Origin: an uncultured Neptuniibacter sp.
GTDB taxonomy: Bacteria > Pseudomonadota > Gammaproteobacteria > Pseudomonadales > Balneatricaceae
Reading direction: 5' to 3'
Length of the DNA stretch: 64,000 bases
Assembly (NCBI RefSeq): GCF_947498015.1
Contig: NZ_CANMIR010000002.1
Span: forward strand, 1-64,000
The stretch's first letter is position 1, and each line of letters starts with the position of its first letter. Shown here one piece after another: positions 45,781 to 55,794 of the stretch. Below the pieces are notes generated by a model that did no database searches, was not told where the DNA came from, and worked only from the letters and a program-made list of their open reading frames with translations. The position numbers were made by a program, and so were the translations under genes.

Positions 45781-46950
45781 TCAACGATGAGCGAGGGCGT
45801 CCTTAGGATCGCATAAAGCGATCCGTTCCTTCTCCTCTTCCAGAATCTCTTCGGGGAACTGGCTCATAAAGCAGCAGCAGATCCCTTCGCCGATCATGGT
45901 GCGGGGGCCTAATGGGTGCCCGATGTGCTTATACACGCCGTGGGAGTGGCCGTGCTCATGTGAATGGCCGTGAGAGTGATCATGCCCATGCGTATGGGAG
46001 TGACTATGCCCTTCTCCGTGATGGTGGTGATGCCCATGGCTGTGTGAGTGCTCATGGCTGTGATCGTGGCTATGTTCGCCCTCACCCTCCGGATTAAACT
46101 CCGCATGGTGGTGGTGGATATCCACCTCACCCGCGGCCAGACGGCGCTGGAAAGATTCCATCAGGGTTTCATCGCCCTGAGGCTGTTCATCCAGAATCTC
46201 ACGAACGCGGATCTCAAAGGCGTCGATCACCTTCTCATGATCGTTCAGGTAGGGTGTTTTGATAAACTCGATACCCGGATTTTCACCCGCCACTTTATCC
46301 ACATATCCGAAAATACGTTTGATCAGACGACCGGTGAAGAGGAAGTAAGGCGCAACCACGATCTTCTTAAAGCCCAGCTTCATCAGGCGCTCAAGGCCCA
46401 CACCTACGGAGGGGTAGGTCACACCGGAGTAGACGATATCGGCCCAGCCAAAGCCCATGTTCTCATTCACGATACGGGTGAGCTTCGCCGCTTCGGCATT
46501 AGCTTCAGTATCGGAGGTACCCCGGCCAACCACCACCAGCAGGGTGTCATAGAGACTCTCCGGCGGGTTCTCCGGATCCAGTCCCATCGATTCATAGATA
46601 CGCGCCTGAAACGCTTCGATCATCGCCGGGTGCAGACCCAGCTCTTTGCCGTAATGCACCTCTACGCCCTCGTTCTTCTCAGCGTAGGTGGTCAGTACGG
46701 AGGGGATATCATTCTTCGCATGGGTTGCGGCAAACAGCATGCCCGGCACAGCGTAGATATCTTCTACACCCTGCTCTATCAGGGAGTTAAGCCCCATATG
46801 AATATTCGGCGCAGAAAACTCTAAAAAACCGTACTCAACCGGCATCTCCGGGAAACGCTTTTTCAGTCCCTCTGCAACGCGGCCAAACTCTCTCTCTGCA
46901 TCTTTGTCACGGCTACCGTGACCACACACCATAATACCTTTTTTAGGCAC
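45781..46950 (-). CDS. cbiX: CbiX sirohydrochlorin cobaltochelatase, long form with His-rich tail
   Basis: A 389-aa chelatase that inserts cobalt into sirohydrochlorin, the early-cobalt entry to cobalamin. Two CbiX repeats are visible: KGIMVCGHGSRDKDAE with AAPN-like SAPNIHMGL, and LLVVVGRGTSDTEANAE. From about residue 275 a linker of mostly His, Ser, Gly and Asp (more than 25 histidines) follows, then a cysteine cluster GICCCFMSQFPEE. Long CbiX proteins with His-rich tails and an iron-sulphur motif are known from Bacillus, so metal storage or delivery is likely. Start is GTG at 46950 with GGAG upstream. Last gene of the operon. Confidence 0.94.
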   Translation of the reverse strand: MPKKGIMVCGHGSRDKDAEREFGRVAEGLKKRFPEMPVEYGFLEFSAPNIHMGLNSLIEQGVEDIYAVPGMLFAATHAKNDIPSVLTTYAEKNEGVEVHYGKELGLHPAMIEAFQARIYESMGLDPENPPESLYDTLLVVVGRGTSDTEANAEAAKLTRIVNENMGFGWADIVYSGVTYPSVGVGLERLMKLGFKKIVVAPYFLFTGRLIKRIFGYVDKVAGENPGIEFIKTPYLNDHEKVIDAFEIRVREILDEQPQGDETLMESFQRRLAAGEVDIHHHHAEFNPEGEGEHSHDHSHEHSHSHGHHHHHGEGHSHSHTHGHDHSHGHSHEHGHSHGVYKHIGHPLGPRTMIGEGICCCFMSQFPEEILEEEKERIALCDPKDALAHR

Positions 46951-46991
46951 TGGGCTTTCTCCAACTTGTCATTCAAACATCATTATTCTAA

Positions 46992-47017
46992 GGGGTATCT
47001 CTTACGAATAAGACCCC
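46992..47017 (-). promoter_or_regulatory. Hairpin with TTCG loop between cobC and cbiX
   Basis: On the minus strand GGGG-TCTTA-TTCG-TAAGA-GAT-ACCCC folds as an inner 5-bp stem on a TTCG loop and an outer 4- to 5-bp GC stem with a small bulge. There is no T-run. It may protect or separate the cobC and cbiX messages. Confidence 0.5.
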
Positions 47018-47026
47018 ATCTATAGA

Positions 47027-48133
47027 TCAATCCAGTGTAAGTAAGAACTCACTTATAACCTGTTTCAGTCTCTCACACTGCTGTTCTGTTTCTGCATCCA
47101 CCAAGCCACTGCGTATCAGGCAGGTTTGATGCGGCTGTTCTGCATCGGTTCCCGGTGGAAAACCGTTTAATTCGTGACCCTGAACAAGGCGGATCAACAC
47201 GCCCCGCTGCGCAAAAAACTGATAGATCTGCTTGGCAGTTTCACGCTTCAGCCTGAAGCTGAGAAAGAGGCCATCACTCGCCAGCCACTCTGCATCGACC
47301 GCCTCGGCCAGAGGCTGCCAGATCTGGCGGGTGAGCGCGGCACTGACCGTGATCTGCGCGCTCGCTCTCTGCTGCCAGGTTTTATCCTGCAGGGCGTTGA
47401 TCGCAATCTGTTGCGCCGGCCCGTTTACCGCCCAGGGGCCAAAGGCCGTTGTCATCCGGGCCATCAAGCTCTCATTGGCGAAGATAAAGCCAAGACGGAT
47501 CCCGGCCAGACCAAAGAACTTCCCGAATGAGCGTAGAACGATCAGGTTTCCCAACGCTGAGAATCGAGCATAATCACTCAGCACACTCTGTTCAGGACTG
47601 AGATCAATAAAGGCTTCATCAACGATCAGATACCCCCCTTGCGGCATCCGTTCGGCCCACTGACAGATCTGTTGCGGTGAAAACTGCAGTCCGGTTGGGT
47701 TATTCGGGTTGATCAGCAGCAGGTGAAAGGGTTCACCCAGCTGTAGGTGCTGTTCGATACCTGCCGTTGCTCGATCCAGATCGTCCGCCGGATAGTAACT
47801 GAGCGCTGCACCCGATGCACCCCAACTATAGCGATGCTCCTGATAACCGCACTCCGGCAGTAAAACCGGCAGGGATGGTAGCAGCTGAGGTAGCTGTTCT
47901 ATCGCCTGTTGAGTGCCGCTACAGGCCACACCCTCGCCACCGTAGTAACAGTGCACCGCAGCCCCGAACGCCTCAGACTGGTAGGGCAACTGCTGAAACA
48001 GCTCTGCTGTTAATTCCGGCAGTGGATAAGCGGTGGGATTGATCCCTGTGGACAGGTCGAGCCAATCGCTCAGCGGAATACCGAAACGGCGCTGCGCCGT
48101 CTGAAGATCCCCCCCATGAATCAGGTCACTCAC
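47027..48133 (-). CDS. cobC: Threonine-phosphate decarboxylase-like aminotransferase (CobC/CobD type)
   Basis: A 368-aa PLP enzyme that makes the aminopropanol phosphate arm of cobalamin from L-threonine O-3-phosphate. Marks: HGGDLQTAQRRFGIPLSDWLDLSTGINP, PNNPTG, DEAFIDL and the PLP lysine in LRSFGKFFGLAGIRLG (each quoted in part). The start GTG at 48133 follows AGGGG and overlaps the cbiB stop in GTGA, so the upstream extension to 48196 is rejected. The gene name follows the Pseudomonas system; the Salmonella homologue is CobD. Confidence 0.92.
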   Translation of the reverse strand: MSDLIHGGDLQTAQRRFGIPLSDWLDLSTGINPTAYPLPELTAELFQQLPYQSEAFGAAVHCYYGGEGVACSGTQQAIEQLPQLLPSLPVLLPECGYQEHRYSWGASGAALSYYPADDLDRATAGIEQHLQLGEPFHLLLINPNNPTGLQFSPQQICQWAERMPQGGYLIVDEAFIDLSPEQSVLSDYARFSALGNLIVLRSFGKFFGLAGIRLGFIFANESLMARMTTAFGPWAVNGPAQQIAINALQDKTWQQRASAQITVSAALTRQIWQPLAEAVDAEWLASDGLFLSFRLKRETAKQIYQFFAQRGVLIRLVQGHELNGFPPGTDAEQPHQTCLIRSGLVDAETEQQCERLKQVISEFLLTLD

Positions 48134-49077
48134 GCTGGCACCCCTGAACTGATCGCTACGATCAGGGCTATGCCAACATAAAGCGCTACGCCCCACAGCA
48201 TCAGGACGCGGTTCACCAGATGGCAGGCCTCCTCAATACTCTGGGCAGAGGGTTGCGCTCCTTTTTCAGGGCCCAGGGGTGGGCGCTGCTGTAGCTGGCC
48301 GTGGTAGATCGCCGCGCCTCCGAGGGAGACATTGATCGCACCCGCACCGGCGGCCATCACCGGGCCGGCATTGGGGCTTTTCCAGGTCGCAGCCTGCTGC
48401 TTCCAGCTCTGCAGTGCAATCTGAGTTTCCCCCACCAGTGCATAACTCAGGGCGGTCAGACGTGCCGGGATAAAGTTCAGCAGATCATCCATCCGCGCCG
48501 CACACCAGCCAAACTGCAGAAAACGCTCGTTCCTGTAGCCCCACATCGCATCCAATGTATTACTTAAGCGATACAGCACCACACCCGGAATACCCAACAG
48601 GCAGAACCAGAAGATCGCTGCAAAGACCGCATCAGCACCATTTTCCAGTACCGATTCTGTTGCGGCTGACGCTACGGCGGTTTGATCCAGTTCAGAGGTA
48701 TCACGACTCACGATCATCCCCACCGCAGCCCGTGCACTGTCGATATCAGCTGATTTTAACGGGGCCGCTACCGCCAGCGCATGGCTGAGCAAACTCTGCC
48801 ACCCGATCGCCAGATAGAGGACGACACCGCCGATCAGCGCCGACACGACCGGAGAGCCGTCTAACAGAAGATCAACACAGAGCGCCACCAAAGATATGGG
48901 TATAACAGCGGCAGACCAGGCCAGAACGCCTGCGCGCTTCTTCGCCGCGCCCCGGTTGAAGCGCTGCTCCAGAGCAGCCGCCAGATTGCCGAACCCCACC
49001 AGCGGATGGAACCGCTTCGGTTCCTTAAAGAGGTAATCGAGCAGCAGGGCGATCATCAGACTTAACGCAATACTCAT
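48130..49077 (-). CDS. cbiB: Adenosylcobinamide-phosphate synthase
   Basis: A 315-aa inner-membrane enzyme that attaches aminopropanol phosphate to adenosylcobyric acid. Recognisable blocks: [21 protein letters not shown] at the N-terminus, [15 protein letters not shown], and [35 protein letters not shown] (quoted in part). Four to five membrane helices. It overlaps cobQ by four bases (ATGA) and cobC by four bases, so translation is coupled. Confidence 0.95.
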   Translation of the reverse strand: MSIALSLMIALLLDYLFKEPKRFHPLVGFGNLAAALEQRFNRGAAKKRAGVLAWSAAVIPISLVALCVDLLLDGSPVVSALIGGVVLYLAIGWQSLLSHALAVAAPLKSADIDSARAAVGMIVSRDTSELDQTAVASAATESVLENGADAVFAAIFWFCLLGIPGVVLYRLSNTLDAMWGYRNERFLQFGWCAARMDDLLNFIPARLTALSYALVGETQIALQSWKQQAATWKSPNAGPVMAAGAGAINVSLGGAAIYHGQLQQRPPLGPEKGAQPSAQSIEEACHLVNRVLMLWGVALYVGIALIVAISSGVPA

Positions 49078-50564
49078 CCCTGCTCCTCAAGGTTCAGCAG
49101 CTTAAGCAGCCTGTTAACGGGCATCACCGCCTCCACACTGTCCGCCAGACGGTTGATCTGCGCTTCACGAAAGGCGGGATAATCAAATCCCTGCTGCTGT
49201 CTCAGCCCGGCCCACTCCAATAATGTCTGTAATAACTCGGGTTGATCAAAGACACCATGCAGATAGGTTCCCAGGATCTGATCAGCGGGATCACGCACGC
49301 CATCGGTATGCACCTCCCCCTCCACTTCCAACTCAAACAGAGGGTTGTCCAGTGCAGGCCCACGGCTGATACCGGCATGGATCTCATACCCGCTCACCGC
49401 TATCTCGCTGCCGCAGAGCACACCACGTACATTGCGCAGCAGTTTATCTCCGGTCAGGGTGGTTTCCAGCGGCAGAATACCCAGTGCTTTGCTGGAGCCT
49501 GCGGCAGACTCGATCTGATCCGGGTCATGAATCCACTCGCCCAGCATCTGGTAGCCGCCACAGATGCCGATCAGCTTGCCACCGAAGCGCAGATGGCGCT
49601 GAATCACGCTCTCCCAGCCACTCTCCTGTAACCAGTTCAGATCACCGCGCACATTTTTACTGCCCGGTAGTACGATCAGGTCTGCACCACTGAACTGTTG
49701 CGGGTCACGCACAAATTCACAATCCACCTGCGGGTGCATCCGCAGGACATCAAAGTCGGTGTGGTTACTGGCGCGGGGATAGAGCGGCACAACGACTTTA
49801 AGCGGCTTCTCACCACTGCTCTTCTGCTGCTGGTTAACCGCGTCTTCCGCCTCGATATGCAGGTTAGTGATGTAAGGGATGACACAGAGCACCGGTACAC
49901 CGGTCCGCTCCTCCAGCCAATCCAGCCCCGGTTCCAGTAGTGTCACATCCCCCCGAAAGCGGTTGATCACAAACCCTTTGACCCGCGCTTTTTCAGAATC
50001 GGAGAGCAGTTCGTAGGTACCGAGAAGATGGGCAAACACCCCTCCACGGTCGATATCCGCCACAATGATCACCGGGCAGTCAACCGCCTCAGCAAACCCC
50101 ATATTGGCGATATCATGTTCCCGCAGATTGATCTCCGCAGGGCTTCCCGCCCCCTCCACAATCACCGTGCTGTATTTTTCCTGTAACTGGGTATGACTCT
50201 TTATCACTTCAGTCAGCAGTTGCGGTTTAAAGGTGTGATACTCGGTCGCTTTCATATTACCGATCGCTTTACCGTTGAGGATCACCTGTGCGCCGATATC
50301 GCTGTTAGGTTTCAGCAATACCGGATTCATCTCCACCGAGGCGGGCAGATAACAGGCTTCTGCCTGAACCGCCTGAGCACGACCGATCTCCCCCCCTTCA
50401 GCCGTCACAGCACTGTTCAGCGCCATATTCTGCGGTTTGAAGGGTGCTACCGAGATTTTATGCCGGGCCAGAATACGGCACAGCGCGGTGACAACGATGC
50501 TCTTGCCCGCGTCAGAGGTGGTGCCTTGTACCATCAAGGTGTGTGGTGATCTGAATTGCTTCAT
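49074..50564 (-). CDS. cobQ: Cobyric acid synthase
   Basis: A 496-aa glutamine-dependent amidase that converts the a,c-diamide to cobyric acid. N-terminal ATP-binding domain with [11 protein letters not shown], the [20 protein letters not shown] block, and a C-terminal glutaminase domain with the nucleophile in [10 protein letters not shown] and the histidine in GTYLHGVFD. CbiP is the Salmonella name. GAGAGATAG precedes the ATG. The start lies only 18 bases from the REP array that separates it from cobN. Confidence 0.96.
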   Translation of the reverse strand: MKQFRSPHTLMVQGTTSDAGKSIVVTALCRILARHKISVAPFKPQNMALNSAVTAEGGEIGRAQAVQAEACYLPASVEMNPVLLKPNSDIGAQVILNGKAIGNMKATEYHTFKPQLLTEVIKSHTQLQEKYSTVIVEGAGSPAEINLREHDIANMGFAEAVDCPVIIVADIDRGGVFAHLLGTYELLSDSEKARVKGFVINRFRGDVTLLEPGLDWLEERTGVPVLCVIPYITNLHIEAEDAVNQQQKSSGEKPLKVVVPLYPRASNHTDFDVLRMHPQVDCEFVRDPQQFSGADLIVLPGSKNVRGDLNWLQESGWESVIQRHLRFGGKLIGICGGYQMLGEWIHDPDQIESAAGSSKALGILPLETTLTGDKLLRNVRGVLCGSEIAVSGYEIHAGISRGPALDNPLFELEVEGEVHTDGVRDPADQILGTYLHGVFDQPELLQTLLEWAGLRQQQGFDYPAFREAQINRLADSVEAVMPVNRLLKLLNLEEQG

Positions 50565-50581
50565 CTATCTCTCAATATGCC

Positions 50582-50798
50582 TTTCGGGGCGAGACGCCCC
50601 TCCTACGACGGTTTCCTATTTTCGGGGCGAGACGCCCCTCCTACCTACGGTTTCCTATTTTCGGGGCGGGACGCCCCTCCTACGACGGTTTCCTATTTTC
50701 GGGGCGGGAAGCCCCTCCTACCGACGGTTTCCTATTTTCGGGGCGGGACGCCCCTCCTACGACGGTTTCCTATTTTCGGGGCGAGACGCCCCTCCTAC
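50582..50798. repeat. Six-unit REP array between cobN and cobQ
   Basis: Six copies of a 38-39-base unit begin at 50582, 50620, 50659, 50697, 50736 and 50774. Each has the palindrome GGGGCG-x3-CGCCCC (one copy GGGGCG-GGA-AGCCCC) followed by TCCTAC and the spacer GGTTTCCTAT. Read on the minus strand each unit starts GTAGGAGGGGC, the usual head of REP elements. The last unit supplies the TAG stop codon of cobN. In the mRNA it would form six consecutive strong hairpins. Confidence 0.96.
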
Positions 50799-53700
50799 AG
50801 AGCGCTTTCCTGTTTTTCATCCAGCTCTAGCAGCAGATCCTGCAACTTATCCGAATACTCCCCCGGTTCCTGCCATAAACCCCGCTGGGTGGCTTCCAAT
50901 AATCGCTCGGCCATCTCCTCCAGCGCATGGGGGTTATGCTGTTCTAAAAACTCGCGATTTTTCTGATCAAACACCAGTGCATCGCTGACCTTTTCATACT
51001 GGTAGTCTGCGATCAGGTTGGTGGTTGCATCATAGGCGAACAGGTAATCGACACTGGCGGTCATCTCAAACGCGCCTTTATAGCCGTGCTCCTGCATCGC
51101 ATCGATCCATTTCGGGTTGAGTAAGCGCGAACGGATCACCCGGTTCAGCTCCTCTTTCAGGGTACGCACCTTCGGTTTTTGCGGATTTGAGTGATCGCTG
51201 TGATACACCTGCGGCGCTTCGCCCCGGTAAACCTCAACCGCGTTACTCATGCCCCCCTGAAACTGGTAGTAATCATCTGAATCCAGCAGGTCATGTTCGC
51301 GGTTATCCTGATTCTGCACCACCGCTTCCAGCTGAGAGAGCTGATGCTGAAACGCCTGTGGCGCAGCAACGCCATCACCTTTCTGATTACCCCAATCCCC
51401 ACAATAGGCGTAACCGCCCCAGTTCAGATAGGCCTCGGCCAGATCGCTCTTCTGCTCCCAGCAGCGCTCATCAATCAGCCCCTGCAATCCGGCACCATAC
51501 GCCCCCGGTTTACTGCCAAACACACGGTAACTGGCCTGCCGTTGCGCGTCTTCGGCAGTCATCCCCTCGGCAATCAGCTCCTGCTCGCGCTTGTGGATAT
51601 GTGCTGCAATGGTGTTGCTGTCACCCGGCTCTTCCAGCGCAGCAATCGCCTGCACCGCCGCATCATAAAGTTTCATCACATTGGGGAATGCATCACGGAA
51701 AAACCCGGATACACGCAGCGTGACATCCACGCGGGGACGACCTAACAGCTGTGAACTGATCACCTCAAAATCAACCACCCGATTTGAGCCCGGTGCCCAG
51801 ATCGGCCTGACTCCCATAAGAGAAAATGCCTGAGCTATATCATCACCGCCGGTACGCATCGTTGCCGTACCCCAGACCGATAACCCCAGCGTGCGCGGGT
51901 AATCACCCTGCTCCTGCAGATGGCGTTCAATCAACGCCTGTGCAGAACGCTCGCCGATCGCCCAGGCCGCCGGTGATGGGATGGAACGGTTATCCACCGA
52001 GTAGAAGTTACGTCCGGTAGGCAAGGTATCGAGCCGACCGCGAGTTGGGGCACCACTGGGCCCCGGATTCACAAACGCCCCCCCTAAACCGGCAATCAGG
52101 GATCTGATCTCCAGTTCAGCACTTTGCAGCAGCGCCTTGTGGATAGTTGCCCGTGCATAAGCCAACTGCTGGGAGGTTCGTGGCAGATTATCTAAGGCAT
52201 CAAGTGATCTGTCAGCTAACACATAATCACTGACCAGCTTAACCGCCAGCAGCTCCAGGCGCTCACGGGTATCAGCCTCGCTGCGCCAGTTATCCTCAGT
52301 CAGTACTTGCAGACAAGCGGGCTTATCCCCAACCCAGTTCCGGCTGCCCGCTTCCAGCGGATTAAACGGTTCACCCTCAATCTGTAGCTTAAGATCCTGC
52401 ACCAGATTATGCAGAATCCCCTGACTGTCGGCGTCATCACCCCGCGGCAGCCGCAGCAGAGCAACCAGGGTATCCGCAAGCTTTTCAGTATCAGGCAGTT
52501 CACCTAAACGGTGCAGACCGTGACGGATCTGCGCCTCTTTGATATCACAGAGGTAGGCATCCAGTTCATTCAGAACAGCATCTTCATCATCCGATGTCTG
52601 GCCCAGCTCTTCGAGAAGGTGGGTCGATCTGACCTGCTTCAGGATCTCATCGCGCAGCCACTGCTGGCGTTTATCATCCATCCCCATCGCCTGATAGTAC
52701 TCATCCACCAATCCCTCCAGCACCGCCATCTCGCCGTAGGTTTCGGCGCGGGTCATCGGTGGCATCAGATGGTCGATAATCACCGCCTGAGTACGCCGTT
52801 TTGCCTGCGCGCCTTCGCCGGGATCATTCACAATAAACGGATAGAAGTGAGGCATCGGCCCCAATGCGATATCCGGCCAGCACTCTTCAGAAAGCGCACT
52901 GCCCTTACCCGGAAGCCACTCCAGATTGCCATGTTTACCCACATGCACAACCGCATCCACCTGATAACACTCACGCAACCAGAAGTAGAACGCCAGATAG
53001 TTATGGGGGGGTATCAGATCCGGGTCATGATAGTTAGCCGCCAGATCGATGTTAAAACCACGGGCGGGCTGGATGCCGATAAAGGTATCACCCAGACGAA
53101 TACCCGACAGCATCAACCGGCCATCGCGATATTTAATATCCTGATCGGGCGTTCCCCACTGCGTTTTGACGGCCTGCTGACAGGCTTGAGGAAGCTGTTC
53201 AAAGCAACGCTGATAATCATCCAGTGCCATACTCTGCCAGCATGGCAGGGTATGCAGGGTGTTGGGGTTATTGGTGACCGCCCCGAGCAGCTCCTGAATC
53301 AGGGCGTCGCCATTGTCGGGAATATCCTGCAGTGGATAACCGGCCCGCTGCAAAGCGCGCAGAATATTGACCGTTGAAGCGGGGGTATCTAACCCAACCC
53401 CGTTTCCTATCCGACCATCTTTGGTGGGGTAGTTCGCCAGAATCAGCGCGATACGTTTCTCTGCATTGGGTTTCTCAGCCAGTTGAGCAAAACGTCGCGC
53501 CAACCGAGCGACAAACCCCGCCCGCTCCCGATGCAGTTGATAACGCACCACCGATACCTGACTGCGCTCATCAAAGTGATCTTCCGTTTTAAAGCTCAAC
53601 GCACGGGTGTGAACCCGGCCATCCATCTCTGGCAGGACCACCTGCATGGCTATATCGCGGCTACGCAGACCCTGAGCATGCGTCAGCCAATCCTCTTCAG

Positions 53701-54670
53701 TACTGCTGGAGAGTACCAGCTGCAGCACCGGCACCTTACGCACAAACGGAGAGTAGAACTCACTCGGTTGGGAGCAAAGATCCGGGCTGGCTACGGTATT
53801 TGAAGCAAAGCCGGTGCTGTTGATAATCAGGCTGGCGTCACTTTGCTCCAGCAGCGCATTCACCAGCGCCAGCGATTCCGCATCTTTGAGAGAAGCGATT
53901 GCGATCGGCAACGGCGCTAACCCCTTCTCCTCCAACTGCTCAATCAGTTGATCAAACATCTGGGTATTACCGCTTTGCAGATGGCTGCGGTAGAACAGCA
54001 GGAGTGCGACAGGTTTCTCTTCACTCCCCCTCTGGCGCAGCTGCCACTCGCTAAAGGTAGCCGCCTGTAATCGGGTGGGTGTTTGCCCTTTTTTATCCGT
54101 CGGCAGATAGATCATGCACTTCGGTAGCGGTCGAGGCTCATGCCATAAACACTTTACTTGCAGGTACTGATCGCTCAGGCAGTTCAGCAGATGTACGCTG
54201 TTATCCACCCCGCCTTCACGCAGGTAGCGCCAGATCCGCATCGCCTCCTGATCCGCTACAGAGCTCGCCGTAAACAGTTCCGGGTCCGGGGTATCGTCTC
54301 CGGGGACAATAATCAGCGTCCGCTCACGGTCTGCGGCAGCCCAGGCCTGCAAACGTTCAAAACCATACTGCCAGTAACTCGCGCCACCCAGCAGTGACAA
54401 TACAACAACCTGAGATTGCTCCAGCACTTTATGTTCATACAGATCAAACGCAGCCGGTTTCAGCAGCTGTATCCAGTTAGCCAGACGCACTGAGGGGCTC
54501 TCCCTCTGCTCTTCAGCGGGCTGCGCTGAAAACAGACAGACAGCATCAGAGAGCGCGGCCAACGAGCTGTCGGCCGCAGAGAGAATGACAATATCCGCCG
54601 GAGTCTGATTCAGGTCGATGATCCCTTCATCATCGACAAATCCACCGGGTTGAGCGGCAAGTAGATGCAT
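50795..54670 (-). CDS. cobN: Cobaltochelatase subunit CobN
   Basis: A 1291-aa large subunit of the ATP-dependent cobaltochelatase, homologous to magnesium chelatase BchH/ChlH. It inserts cobalt in the oxygen-dependent pathway together with CobS and CobT. Length is normal. Recognisable blocks are NNPNTLHTLPCWQSMALDDYQ, FIGIQPARGFNIDLAANYHDPDLIPPHNYLAFYFWLRE (quoted in part), VVHVGKHGNLEWLPGKG and GGAFVNPGPSGAPTRGR. CobS/CobT or ChlI/ChlD are not in this window. It starts 39 bases after cobW and its TAG stop lies in the first REP unit. Confidence 0.96.
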   Translation of the reverse strand: MHLLAAQPGGFVDDEGIIDLNQTPADIVILSAADSSLAALSDAVCLFSAQPAEEQRESPSVRLANWIQLLKPAAFDLYEHKVLEQSQVVVLSLLGGASYWQYGFERLQAWAAADRERTLIIVPGDDTPDPELFTASSVADQEAMRIWRYLREGGVDNSVHLLNCLSDQYLQVKCLWHEPRPLPKCMIYLPTDKKGQTPTRLQAATFSEWQLRQRGSEEKPVALLLFYRSHLQSGNTQMFDQLIEQLEEKGLAPLPIAIASLKDAESLALVNALLEQSDASLIINSTGFASNTVASPDLCSQPSEFYSPFVRKVPVLQLVLSSSTEEDWLTHAQGLRSRDIAMQVVLPEMDGRVHTRALSFKTEDHFDERSQVSVVRYQLHRERAGFVARLARRFAQLAEKPNAEKRIALILANYPTKDGRIGNGVGLDTPASTVNILRALQRAGYPLQDIPDNGDALIQELLGAVTNNPNTLHTLPCWQSMALDDYQRCFEQLPQACQQAVKTQWGTPDQDIKYRDGRLMLSGIRLGDTFIGIQPARGFNIDLAANYHDPDLIPPHNYLAFYFWLRECYQVDAVVHVGKHGNLEWLPGKGSALSEECWPDIALGPMPHFYPFIVNDPGEGAQAKRRTQAVIIDHLMPPMTRAETYGEMAVLEGLVDEYYQAMGMDDKRQQWLRDEILKQVRSTHLLEELGQTSDDEDAVLNELDAYLCDIKEAQIRHGLHRLGELPDTEKLADTLVALLRLPRGDDADSQGILHNLVQDLKLQIEGEPFNPLEAGSRNWVGDKPACLQVLTEDNWRSEADTRERLELLAVKLVSDYVLADRSLDALDNLPRTSQQLAYARATIHKALLQSAELEIRSLIAGLGGAFVNPGPSGAPTRGRLDTLPTGRNFYSVDNRSIPSPAAWAIGERSAQALIERHLQEQGDYPRTLGLSVWGTATMRTGGDDIAQAFSLMGVRPIWAPGSNRVVDFEVISSQLLGRPRVDVTLRVSGFFRDAFPNVMKLYDAAVQAIAALEEPGDSNTIAAHIHKREQELIAEGMTAEDAQRQASYRVFGSKPGAYGAGLQGLIDERCWEQKSDLAEAYLNWGGYAYCGDWGNQKGDGVAAPQAFQHQLSQLEAVVQNQDNREHDLLDSDDYYQFQGGMSNAVEVYRGEAPQVYHSDHSNPQKPKVRTLKEELNRVIRSRLLNPKWIDAMQEHGYKGAFEMTASVDYLFAYDATTNLIADYQYEKVSDALVFDQKNREFLEQHNPHALEEMAERLLEATQRGLWQEPGEYSDKLQDLLLELDEKQESAL

Positions 54671-54709
54671 TACGTCGTCACGTGTAGCGAGTTACTAAAT
54701 CGGTTCAGA

Positions 54710-55789
54710 TCAAACCAGCGCTTCTTCGAGCGCAGCTTTGATAGTCGCTTCATCGATCCCTTTACCGATAAAGACCAGTTGGGTTTTACGCTCATCACTG
54801 CCCCATGGGCGATCGAAATAAACGTCTAAACGCTTACCCACCGCCTGCATCACCTGACGCATCGGCTTACCGGGTAACGCGGCAAAGCCTTTAGCACGGT
54901 AGATGTTAAAGTCGCTCAACAGGCCTTTCAGAATGCCCTGTAGCTTATCGCTATCGACTTCGCCGATAGCGATCACAAAGGAGTCAAAATGATCGTGGGC
55001 GTGATCATGATCATGGCCGTGATCATGATGGTGATCGTGATGGTTGTGCACCGCTTCGATACGCTCCTCGGTCGCACAATCGAGCCCCATCAGCATCTCC
55101 AGATCAGCTTCACCGTTGCTGATATAGGAGGTTTTCACCTCGGCAGGCACCTTGGCGTTGACCGTCGCTTCAACCTGATCACGCTGTGCTTCAGACAACA
55201 GGTCATTTTTGCTGACCACCACCAGATCGGCAGCACTCAGCTGATCTTCCAGCAGCTCTTTCAGGCTTGGATCATGATCCAGGCTCTCATCCGCCAGGCG
55301 CTGTGCCTGAACCTGCGCTTCATCATGGGCAAAACGACCCGCTGCAACCGCAGGACCATCGATCACCGTAATCACCGCATCCACGGTGCAGTACTCTTTA
55401 ATACCCGGCCAGTTGAATGCCTGCACCAGCGGTTTTGGCAGCGCCAGACCACTGGTCTCAATCAGTATGTGATCGATATCATCACGACGCTCAACCAGCT
55501 GCTGCATCACCGGCAGAAACTCCTCTTCTACTGTGCAGCAGATACAACCGTTAGCCAGCTCATAGAAACCCTGCTCGCCCTGAGCGCCGCCTTCAGCAGC
55601 CGACTCATCTTCACAGTCGAGTGGACAACTCCGTAGCAGATCAGAATCGATATCCAGCTCGCCAAACTCATTTACGATCACGGCAATACGCTTACCTGCC
55701 GCCTGTTTCAAAACACTGGAAAGCAGGGTTGTCTTACCGCTACCCAGAAAACCAGTTACTACAGTCGTTGGAATCTTATTCAGTTGCAT
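54710..55789 (-). CDS. cobW: CobW metal-binding GTPase
   Basis: A 359-aa G3E P-loop GTPase. Walker A is GFLGSGKTTLL (14-24), the metal motif is GCICCTVEEE, and a His/Asp-rich stretch (HNHHDHHHDHGHDHDH) lies near residue 245. CobW proteins are metallochaperones proposed to deliver cobalt to the chelatase; its place directly before cobN agrees. It starts five bases after cobM ends. Confidence 0.96.
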   Translation of the reverse strand: MQLNKIPTTVVTGFLGSGKTTLLSSVLKQAAGKRIAVIVNEFGELDIDSDLLRSCPLDCEDESAAEGGAQGEQGFYELANGCICCTVEEEFLPVMQQLVERRDDIDHILIETSGLALPKPLVQAFNWPGIKEYCTVDAVITVIDGPAVAAGRFAHDEAQVQAQRLADESLDHDPSLKELLEDQLSAADLVVVSKNDLLSEAQRDQVEATVNAKVPAEVKTSYISNGEADLEMLMGLDCATEERIEAVHNHHDHHHDHGHDHDHAHDHFDSFVIAIGEVDSDKLQGILKGLLSDFNIYRAKGFAALPGKPMRQVMQAVGKRLDVYFDRPWGSDERKTQLVFIGKGIDEATIKAALEEALV

Positions 55790-55794
55790 GATCG

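Noticed and set aside
45912-46824. Plus-strand frames opposite cbiX
   Set aside because: They arise from the His-rich and GC-rich codons of cbiX on the other strand; no ribosome-binding sites or families.
46951-47026. Cobalamin riboswitch before cbiX
   Set aside because: The gap is only 76 bases and lacks the conserved B12-box sequence; the operon start lies beyond the window.
50582-50798. CRISPR array
   Set aside because: The spacers are near-identical and only about 12 bases, the units are palindromic REPs, and no cas genes are nearby.
50437-50988. Plus-strand frames encoding repeated FLFSGRDAPPT-like peptides
   Set aside because: These are translations of the six-unit REP array, not a repeat protein.
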